NCBI RefSeq assembly: GCF_041296265.1
Contig: NC_091693.1
Coordinates: 16,814,001 to 16,878,000, forward strand
Direction of reading: 5' to 3'
DNA: 64,000 nt
Source: Equus caballus
Taxonomy: Eukaryota; Chordata; Mammalia; Perissodactyla; Equidae
Of the stretch, positions 55,565 through 64,000 are shown one piece after another; within the stretch, counting starts at the first letter, position 1; every line of letters begins with the position of its first letter. The notes beneath the pieces were generated by a model. It was not told where the DNA came from. It was given only the letters and a program-made list of their open reading frames with translations, and ran no database searches. The translations under genes and the position numbers were made by a program.

Positions 55565-57015
55565 ATAATTTGTTGGCCTGTAAATGGAGTAAATTCCCAG
55601 ACCCTGACAGTTCTACTGGTGAATTCTATGAAATAGTCAAAGAAGAAATAACCACCTCATACAAGCTTTTTCAGAGAATAGAGGTAGGGCATACTTCCTA
55701 AGTTATGTTATGAGGCCAGCATAATCCAGATACCAAAACCAGAAAAAAAGATATTACAGAAAAAGAAAAAATAACAGACCAAGAACCCTCACAAAAATAG
55801 AGGCAAAAATTCCTAACAAAGTATGAAGAAACAGAACCCACCGATGTATACCATGACCATATAAGGTTTAACCCAGCAGCACAGGTGTGCTTGACCTTCA
55901 AAAGTCAATCAGTGTAGCACCAGTGTCCGCGCCTTGTGTCTGAGAGCAGCCCGTGGCAGCTCTGAGCGGGAGAGGCGGGTTTGGATCCCCACCATAGCTG
56001 TCAGTTTCAGCTACTTGAAGTCTGTGCGTGCCCAGCAACAGCATTCTCACTCCTAAAGGGATTAATATGCAGATCTGGCAGAGGATGATAATTAAGTGGA
56101 GATCAAGTAACTTTGCCAACTACAGTTAATTGTTCAAAGTTCCTGAGCAGACAGACGTTGAAGATGGACCTCCCGGGAGGAAGATGCACCCACACGTGTA
56201 AAGACAGAAGGAGGGACTGGGAATGTGGCCACACTACGAAAAACAGCAGGAAACACAGTGGAACCCGACAATTTTAAGGACATGATAACAACTAGAAGGA
56301 AAACTCATAAAACCAAATGACAAATGTTGGAAAGGGTGTGGAGAACAGGGAACCCTTATGTGCTACTGGTGGGAATGCAAACTGGTGCAGCCACTATGGA
56401 AAACAGCACGGAGATTTATCAAAATATTAAAAATAGAAATACCATATGACCCAGCCATCCCACTACTGGGTATCTATCCAGAGAACTTGAAATCAACGAT
56501 CCAAAGAGATTTATGCACCCCTATGTTCATTGCAGTATTATTCACAATAGGCAAGATGTGGAAGCAACCCAAGTGCCCTTCTACGGATGAATGGATAATG
56601 AAGATGTGGTATATACATACAATGAAATATGCTCAGCCATAAAAGAGACGAAACTGTCCCATTTGCAACAACATGGATAGACCTTGACGGTATGATGTTA
56701 AGCGAAATAAGCCAGACAGAGAAAGACAAATACTACATGATTTCACTCATGTGTGGAAGATAAACAAACACATGGACAACGAGACAGATTTGTGGTTACC
56801 AGAGGGGAAGGGGTTTAGGGGTGGGTGAAAGGGGTTAATGGGTACATAAGTACGGCAACAGACAAAAAGTAGACTTCTGGAGGTGAGCACAATGAAGTCT
56901 ATTCAGAAATTGATAAATAATAATGTACACCGGAAACTACACAATGTTATAGACCATTATGACCTCAATAAAATTACTGGAAAAAAAAATTTCATGAAAC
57001 TCCAAAAAAAAAAAA
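55565..57015 (+). mobile_element. L1 fragments, plus orientation, with 3' end and poly(A)
   Basis: 55565-55912 is ORF2-like (CCAGACCCTGACAGTTCTAC, GAGGCCAGCATAATCCAGAT). 56280-57015 is the 3' end (AAACTGGTGCAGCCACTATG, CCACTACTGGGTATCTATCC, ending in an A run). About 56358-56640 reads as the C-terminal ORF2 region. 55915-56120 between them does not look like L1. Decayed. Confidence 0.75.
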
Positions 57016-57805
57016 AAACCCTCAGAAAATCAGTATTGGGAAGAGTGAACCATTAAATTTTCACTAGTCAATTGGTAGCACAGATTCTCTAGTAAATTAG
57101 CAGCTACATGAGATATTCTTTTTATGCATCCATCTCCAGAATTAGGTGACAGATGCACCCGGCAAGAAAATACCAATGCACGGGAAGAAGGTGTGGCCTG
57201 GCGAGCAGAAGTTCTGTAGCAGCAGAAAGTAGCAGATGGAGAACAGAGAGCAGCAAAAAACAGAAGAAAATGGAAAAGGAAGCTCAGGAGGAAGGAAAAA
57301 GGAACAATCGAAACTGACCTGAAACTTTCATAAAGCGTCCTCAAAACGTCCTAGCGCCAGTAGGAGGAATCTGAGCTCCACACCCAAACAACACTTGTGT
57401 GTATTTAAGAGTGTTTTCAGAGTGCAAACCTTGATTTTCATGCACTCATCAGGTCATCCAGGATTCCCCCAAAGTACCTTGAACTCTTAGGGATCGCGAC
57501 TCAGAAGAACAAAGGACTTACAAGACAATATGTTTTTCAACATGCTGCAAATATAAGACAATTGTTTGCAGAAGAGATATTATCCCAAGTGGAACATGCC
57601 GGTACCTCTTCAAGCTGGTGTTTCTAGCTTATGAAATGGGTTCAAAAAATTTTATGGTGGGTAAATCCACTGGCATCTGTTATGCTTTCCTTCAATGTGC
57701 GTAATGATAAAATAAATAATTTTAAATACTTTTTGTTTCCATGATTATGGAGAGATCTAAGGGACTGCATGGGACATAGGGAAGGACTCCGATACCTAGT
57801 AGGAA
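57016..57805. other. unassigned sequence immediately left of the duplication junction
   Basis: AT-rich, no named repeat or gene. A short AATAAA-type cluster (ATAAAATAAATAA near 57708) follows a brief open stretch, so a decayed retrocopy is possible. It ends at the junction at 57805/57806. Confidence 0.4.
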
Positions 57806-58271
57806 TCGGTGGGCGGGGCCGGTGGAGAGATGGCAGGGCTGGAGGCGGCCTCAGGAGGCTGGGCCTGCAGATGGGGACAGGAGAGGGGCGGGGCCTCAGC
57901 GTCTAGTGGAGCGAGAGGGCGGGGCCCGGGAGATGGGGCTCTGGTTGAGGTCAGCTGGCGTTTATGGGGGTGGGTAGTGGAAAATTGGGAAGGGTTTCCG
58001 GGGCGCTGGGGGAAACCTCAGGAAGAAGGGTCCAATGCAAGGGGGTGCTAGGATGTAGAGAAGTGACAGGTTCCTTTTGGGGGCTCTGTGGGGCTCCGAG
58101 AGGGGCGCAGCCTGAGAGACGGTGTCTATGAGGGTGGTGTGCAAGGGCGCGAATGGCTAGGAGATGATGGGGGGCTGGACCTGAAGGTTCGGAGACGGTT
58201 CGATCCAGGAAGGGGCTTGGGATACGAGTGTCCTGGCCGGCGGGAAACCGACAGTGCGTCCTGGGCTGCAG

Positions 58272-60143
58272 GAGACGGACTCCGCCGGTGGGACCGCCCG
58301 CGGATCGGGCCTCGTCGTCCCGGGAGCGCTCCACGTCGCGTGGCCGCGGCGCCGCCCGCTCGTCCTCCCGAGAGAGCGGCCGCGGAGGCCGGGGTCGAGG
58401 CCGCCCTGCCCGCCCCTCGCCCTCGCCCACAGGTGTGTGCCGGGCGCCCGTGGGAGGGGGTGGAACGGACTAGAACGCGGAGGAGCCATCCCGTAACCCC
58501 GCCTCCTCTTCTCTCCACCCCCGCCCCGCCCCCGTCCTAGGTGGTCGCGTGCCCCGTTTCGACCCCACAGCCTTTGTGAAAGCCAAGGAGAAGAAGCAGA
58601 GAGAGATCAAGATGAAGCTAGCGCGCATTTCCCCTCTCCTGCCCATACCCCGCCCCTTTGCCTGGTCCCCTGACCTGTGCCCTCATCTATCCCGGTCTCC
58701 ATCACCTGTCTCCATCACCTGTCGCCTGCTCCATCTCTCCCCTTCCCCTAGCGGCTCCCTCTTCTCACCTGACACCCCCCTGGCACGGTCTGTGACTCCG
58801 CATGCTTTCTCCCTACTTAGGCCACGTGACCTCAGGTGGGTCAGCGGCCTTGGCTGTGGTCCCCGGGGGCGCAGCGCCGCCCTTCCCCATATTGCTTGGG
58901 CGCACAGGCGGGCGTCTCCTTCCCGCTCCCCAGGCAGCAGCAGCGGAACCGACTGGGCAGCGGAGGAAGCGGGGACGGCCCGTCCATCTCCTGGTCTCGC
59001 CAGACTCGGGCCCCCGCCGCCGTGAGCGGCCGAGGGGACGCGGCCACCCGCTCGCGGAACCGCCCCTCCTCGGGTAACGGGGCGGAGCGCGGCCGGCGGG
59101 CGGGCGGGGCGGCGGGCGGGGCGGAGGCTGAGCGCGTCCTTCTCCCCCTAGTGGACAGTGTGCGCAGCCGCGGCTCGTCCGCCAGCTCCTGCAGCGAGTT
59201 GGAGGATTTCTCGGAATCGCTGCCTAGAGGGTAAAACTCGGGCTGGGGACCGACCGCCTCCAGCGGGTGTCTGCGGAGACTGGAAACAGTCTTCTGCGGG
59301 GAAACTGGGTGCTGGAGCCTTGAAACGACGGAGGGCGGGGTGGGAGGGCCCAAAGACCCCCAATGGTCCCTGATTCCTCCCTCCCCCAGCGCTGGCCGCC
59401 GCGGGAAGCCGCCCAGCCCCACCACCTGGAGCGGGTCCAGCAGGGTGCGTGTCCTTCTCGGGCCCTGGAGGAGGTGGGGCGGCATGACACCACCGGAAGC
59501 CAGGTCGGGGGGATGCTGGGGGCAGAGGACGCTGGTCAGAGCACCTGCTCTGGCCTCGAATTGCCGGATCTCAAACCTGGCTCCCCATCCTGTCACGTCT
59601 GACTCACGGTAGTTACTTAGCTCTCCGTGCCTCGGTTTCTTTATCGGTGAAGTGGGGTTGGTTAGACTATTCACGTCAAGGGTTCTGGGGCAGATGCGAG
59701 GAGGTCATTTTGCACAGAGGAAGTGCCCCTTAGGTGTCAGCCTTCATTTTTTCTGAGGTCTTTAGGTTCAGAATTTCCGGTAGGATGTAGGGGGCAGGAA
59801 TAGAGGGAGGGTGCCTCACCCCCTCGTGCCTCCCCCAGCAGCAGAAGGCCACGCCCCTGGAACGCGGCCGCCATCAGAGACGCCTGGCCCATTCGGGGGG
59901 CTGGGTCCCCATTAAAGGTGAGCCTGGGCCTCCTCCTCCCCCCCACCTGCCCCAGGGCTGGCTGGGATGGCGCCCAGGGCGCTGGTTGGCCGCGAGCTCC
60001 CGGGGCTCAGGCCCCTCCCAGCCCCAGCGCCCCCTGCTCTCGCAGACTACAGCTCGGACCACCAGGCGGCCGACATGGCCGAGATAGACGCCCGCCTGAA
60101 GGCCTTGCAGGAATACATGAGCCGGCTGAACACGCGGTCGTGA
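58272..60143 (+). pseudogene. CCDC61: CCDC61 3' partial copy (exons 8-14 only)
   Basis: Exons match copy 1 at 58272-58432, 58541-58616, 58934-59073, 59152-59230, 59390-59444, 59839-59917 and 60046-60143. The coding exons 16935-30011 of the full gene have no counterpart, so on its own this is a 5'-truncated copy with no start. All seven exons stay open. Changes from copy 1: a 9-bp in-frame loss in exon 8 (three residues in the Pro-Arg linker), GT to GC at the exon 9 donor (58617-58618), Ser to Pro in exon 10 (NRSSS to NRPSS) and Asp to Asn near the C-terminus (RLDTRS to RLNTRS). Where I remember the human sequence, copy 1 keeps the human-like state at each. It could be an unexpressed fragment, or could serve as alternative 3' exons of the upstream gene. 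Confidence 0.85.
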
Positions 60144-60324
60144 CCGGGTAGGGGAGCCGGCCTCTGCATCTCCATCCCCCGGGAGACGGCGTGGGGGCGG
60201 GGCCTGCGTCCTTCCGGCCCCGCCCAGGCCCCGCCCGTCCGCTCCGGGTCTCAGACTGGAGGCCCTGACCCCGCCCCCTCCCCCTGCGTTGCCTGCTGGG
60301 GGGGAGGGGTAGGTGCATTTTGTA

Positions 60325-60330
60325 AATAAA
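60325..60330 (+). terminator. poly(A) signal of the CCDC61 partial copy
   Basis: AATAAA at the same place as in copy 1, unchanged. Any transcript through the partial copy could be ended here. Confidence 0.8.
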
Positions 60331-60875
60331 CTCTCCTTTGGGATCCCTCAGCTTATGACTAAGGGTGGCGGAGGAGAGGGAGGTGTGGGGAATGGGTGCG
60401 GGTGGCATTGGGACCTGTGTGTGTTTCTGGGCCCGTCTGTGCCTGGGAGGCAGCTTGGGGTTCAGGCTCAGGAAGAAGTCCCGACCTCCCTAAAGCAATG
60501 AGAGTGGGGAGCAATGGTAGTGAGCAGCCCGTCCCCAAAGGAGTCCATGCAGAGAGGCACAGACGTCGTTGGCTGTGTGGTGGAGAGGAGGTGTTTGCAG
60601 CAGGGTTCATTGCCCCAGGGGACCCCGACCTGCTGTGAGTGACTCGTGGGTCGACTTGGTGCTGATTTCTGCCCTCTGCCCGGAAACCTCTGGGTTCTGA
60701 GCTGTGACGTGGCTTCTGAGCTGGGATCTCGGGGGTCTTGGTTCATGGTTTGGGTCTCTGGGTTCTGGGCACCAGGGAGGACAGAGTGCTGGGAGCTGGG
60801 GGAGTGGTTGGGTCATGAGGGAGGCAGAGAGGAAGGGAGGCAGGTGGCAGGACACAGGGTCACAGTGAGTGCATC

Positions 60876-60881
60876 TTTATT
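60876..60881 (-). terminator. PGLYRP1: PGLYRP1 copy 2 polyadenylation signal
   Basis: AATAAA on the minus strand, same distance from the stop codon as in copy 1. Confidence 0.85.
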
Positions 60882-60927
60882 GGAGGGGGAGGCAGGGGGT
60901 TTCTGACTGGAGTGGGCAGGCAGGGCC

Positions 60928-63900
60928 TCAGTATCGGTAGTGTGGCCAAGTCTGGATGATTTCATAGAGCCGGTCACCTGGAGAGAGTGTGTCCTGCACG
61001 TCCCGGTGTCCTTTGACCTCATAGTTGGTCCTCAGGGCGCCCCGAGCCACGCCACAAGCCAGCAGACTCTGGGCTGCCCTGAGGGCTCGTTGCGGGGGTG
61101 CCCGATCTGGGGAGGCAGAGGCAGGAGTCAGGCTGGGCCCTGGACAAGCAGAGGTCCAGGGGGCAGTGGTTCCCATGGTGCCCTCCCAGCTGGCCCTCTG
61201 GGGCCCAGATCGGTCTCTGCCACTCCCTAGCCGTGGCTCCACCTCTCTGTGCCTCAGTTTCCTCACTGTGACAGGACAGAATCATGGCAGCTGGCCCCAG
61301 GGCTGTGGGACGATAACATGTCACTTTGTGCACAGAGGAAGCCCTCAGCAAGGGTCGGCTGTCAAGATCCTTGCTGAGCCTCCTTTCTCAGCTCCAGACC
61401 TCGGGCTCCTGCCCACAGGGCAGCGGCCATTCACCCTGTGCTCCTTCGGGGCCGTGGACGGACCCAAGACCCTGGTACAGATGACCGAATCCTCCCCAGG
61501 ACCGCGGGCTGGAAACGGTCATGTCCAGAGGGGACAATGAGGCTCCGAAAAGCAGGTCACTAGCCCGAGGTCACAGAGCTTGTAGGTGGCAGAGCCTCTG
61601 AACCACCACCCACCACGCCCTGCGGTCCCCCAGGCCCATGTCCGCGCCTGTCCCGACGGCTGGACAGTCACTTACCCATGTAGTTACCCATGAAGCTGAT
61701 GCCGATGGACTTGGAGTTCCAGCCTCCTCCTGCGTGGGCGCCCTGAGTGTCCCAGCCCCGGCCCTCATACACAAGCCCATCTTCTCCGATCAGGAAGCTG
61801 TGGGGTGGGGGGTTGAGGAGTGAGGAGGGGTTTCCTGGGGAAGGAGCCCCTGTCCCTCCTCCACTCAGCAACCCTGAGTCACTACTGCCTCTATTCTGCG
61901 GATGGAGAATCAGAGAGGTGCAGAGCTGCCCACGGTCACACAGCGGGTCAGGGGCAGAGTCAGGATTTTCACCCAGGTCCCCGTGACTCCCACCCACACG
62001 GTCTGACTCCTTGCTCTCTCCTGCCTCCCTGGAGAATCTGTCCTGCTCTCGATGAGTCCTCACATGCGGTCCTCCGAGGCAGGCCCTGTGTCATCCCCAC
62101 TTTAAGCTGAGGAAGCAGAGACGTAGGAAGAGAAGTGATTTGCCCGAGGTCACGCCCCATGACCCCTGCCTCTCAGAACTCGCCAACAAGGAGCTCTTCC
62201 ACCGTCACCTGAGCCCCTTCCTGCTTCCTGCTCCGTGCTGGAGTCCCCTGAGTGACGGGATCAGGGACTCAAGGGCTGGCACCACAAGCAGACCAGACCC
62301 TGGAGCCCCAGCATCCGCCTGTGAGCTTTCCAGTCCCAGCAGGCGATCCTTAAGACCCCTCGTCCCCCTGGTCTCGGTGGAGCGAGTCTGCCTGGCATGT
62401 GGATGAGCCAGAGGAGCAGCACGTGAGCCGCAGTGTCTGCTTCCCCAGCCCTCGGCCCCCAGGGTCCCCAGTGATGCACAGAATGTCGGAACTTTCCCCT
62501 CTGGGTCCTGAACCTGCCACTTCAGAAGCCAGACTCTCAGAATCTGGCTGTGAAGAGACTAGAAATGCCACAGTGATGTCCCCAGCCCCGCCCCGCCTCC
62601 CCCACCCCCCCGGACTGGGTGGTCACCGCCCTGCTACAGCCGCAGCCCCTGGAAGGCATCTCTGCTCCCTGTGCATTTCTTCACGGAGGCATCTCCCCGA
62701 AACCTCAGCCCCACAGCAGGAGGCACGGTCAGGGGCTCATTCTACAGGTGAGGAAACTGAGGCTCAGAGAGGATGTGATGTGACGAGTGAGGGCATTCAG
62801 AACGTTAGAGTCAGACTCTTGAGTCCTAAAACCTGAGTGCTGACTTGTCTGCTTTTCTGTGACACGACTGAGGTCAGAGGCTGCGGCACAGGCTTGGCTC
62901 TGCTGACTTCATGAGGGTGCTCCTTCCACTGCTGGGCTCCCGTCCCTCCCGCCTTCCCAGTGCAGAGCCATGTCCTCCCCATGCCCCACTACGCCCTCTG
63001 ACCCCTCCTCATGCTATCCCTTCTCCCAGCCTCCTCCAGCCATCCTGGCCTCTGTCCCTCAGCCTCAGGGCCTTTGCCCCGCTGTGCCCCCAGCTCACTG
63101 CACTCTTCCCTCAGCTCCCCCATCCTCTTCCTTTTTATTGTCACTCCTGTCACCCTGTGAATCCATCCGGTTGACTCTGCTTGTTTCTGCCTGCTGGTGT
63201 TGAAATCCCTTTGGGCTGCATTCCTACCGTTCGAGGCTGTGTCCCCATGCCAGCATCCGGCACTCGGCCTGACACATAGAAGGTGCCAATGGCAATAGTC
63301 CGTGCATCTGGGGCCCAGACTCTGTGCCAGGCGGTGTCCTAGGAGTCTTGCCCGCAGTGGCGGTTGGCGATCACGTGGGCACCATCCGCTGACTGTGCAC
63401 AGGAGGAGGACACTGCAGCTCAGAGGCTGAGTGACCGGCCTGGGTCTCCGCCGTCAGCAGGGGAGCTGGGACAGGGACCCAGCCCCGCGCTCACCCAGCC
63501 TGCTGTCTGCCTCCCAGCACAGGCGCAGACAGTCTAACGGGACTCCAGGGTGGAGGGCACCTTGGTGCGTGTTGGCAAAGTCTGTCCTTCCCCGGGGAGC
63601 AGAGCTGGCCGTCAGCCCCTTCCCCTCCTCCAGCATTTTCGTGCTGCCTGCACGTGCCCAGCCCTAGGCGGTGACCCCGGAGAAACGAAGCTGCCGGGGG
63701 CGTCAGCCCGGCGGCTCTAGAACGGGTCCCCCGTGTCTCCGGGGCCTGCACACCTTCCCCTCCTCCGGCCTCCCCTCCGCACTCACTTGTAGGCCACGTC
63801 GCACCAGCCCAGAGTCCCCTTGTGGTAGTTCTGCACGTTCTGGACCTGCTTCAGGCAGGAGTCCGGTGTGTCGCAGGGGCTGCCCGCCGTGTGTGACACC

Positions 63901-64000
63901 ACCACGTAGCTCTTGGGCAGGCTTAGCTTCCGGTCGCAGTTGGACGCCAGGCCCCTCCACTCTCTCCGGGGCACGATGGGGCCACAGCAGTCCGAAGCTT
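60928..64000 (-). CDS. PGLYRP1: PGLYRP1 copy 2, 5' end beyond the window
   Basis: Minus-strand exons 61106-60928 (exon 3), 61797-61676 (exon 2) and 64000-63787 (exon 1, cut by the window edge; the ATG is expected at about 64067). Splice sites, frame and the His, His, Ser triad at the zinc positions match copy 1. Exon 2 has one silent change (GAC to GAT, Asp100). The visible part of exon 1, from about the KASDCC motif onward, encodes the same protein as copy 1. The only protein difference is at the end: HYRY here, HYQD in copy 1. The Arg is shared with other mammals, so this copy keeps the older state at that codon. Nothing in the visible part suggests a pseudogene. Expected role: a second secreted peptidoglycan-binding antibacterial protein. 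Confidence 0.9.

Larger units (their letters stand above)
57806..64000 (+). repeat. direct duplication, copy 2 (truncated by window end)
   Basis: Starts abruptly inside what corresponds to CCDC61 intron 7; sequence left of 57806 is unrelated to that left of 30173. It carries CCDC61 exons 8-14, the CCDC61 poly(A) signal, the PGLYRP1 poly(A) signal and PGLYRP1 exons 3, 2 and part of 1. Repeats inside introns (MIR, L2) are duplicated too, so this is a DNA-level duplication and not retroposition. Confidence 0.95.

Noticed and set aside
58272-60143. CCDC61 copy as a processed pseudogene
   Set aside because: Introns and intronic repeats are present, so it arose by DNA duplication.
57806-64000. Second block as a false haplotype duplication of the assembly
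   Set aside because: Not fully excluded, but ~12% divergence over the first 350 bp, a 9-bp indel and unrelated left flanks make an allelic artefact unlikely.
1-64000. CRISPR arrays, operons, toxin-antitoxin or phage-defence systems
   Set aside because: The window is mammalian; regular repeats seen are SINE/LINE/LTR copies or microsatellites, with no spacer-repeat pattern.

Overview
This is mammalian nuclear DNA, almost certainly from an equid (horse, donkey or zebra lineage). Seven copies of the perissodactyl tRNA-derived SINE family (ERE, equine repetitive element) are present, most with clean target-site duplications. Old mammal-wide repeats (MIR, L2, L1, MLT1, hAT) fill the introns and intergenic space. 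The gene order CCDC61 then PGLYRP1, facing each other, matches the CCDC61-PGLYRP1 neighbourhood of human 19q13.32; placing it on the corresponding horse chromosome is an inference.

Layout. 1-9.4 kb is intergenic and repeat-rich; it includes a retrocopied 3'-UTR and a stack of nested insertions at 6.2-7.9 kb. A CpG island at 9.44-9.93 kb looks like the CCDC61 promoter, with a likely non-coding first exon ending at 9892. CCDC61 then runs on the + strand. Thirteen coding exons (16935-32518) join in phase to a 513-codon product with a SAS-6-like head, a coiled coil, an SR/RG-rich disordered stretch and a C-terminal helix. PGLYRP1 lies tail-to-tail with it on the - strand. Its three exons (36442-33303) give a 193-residue secreted peptidoglycan-recognition protein with serine at the third zinc-ligand position, as expected for a non-amidase PGRP. 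From 36.5 to 57.8 kb there is no host gene that I can support. That stretch holds L1 and L2 pieces, MLT1 LTRs, an orphan CpG-rich block, a broken gammaretrovirus-like provirus with both LTRs (46.5-51.9 kb), other LTR pieces and an env-like fossil.

The main result is a direct duplication. Sequence starting at 57806 repeats sequence starting at 30173 and continues past the window end. The second copy carries CCDC61 exons 8-14 only (a 5'-truncated copy whose exons remain open) and a second PGLYRP1, whose exons 3 and 2 and most of exon 1 lie inside the window. The repeat period is about 27.6 kb. Identity is uneven: by eye the first ~350 bp differ at about 12% of positions, while the following ~5.8 kb differ at about 0.5%. 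This suggests either an old duplication later homogenised by gene conversion, or a composite origin. The two PGLYRP1 proteins differ only at the last two residues in the part that can be compared (HYQD versus HYRY).

I found no operon, CRISPR array or microbial-type system. Repeat coordinates are read by eye and are approximate unless a target-site duplication is quoted.
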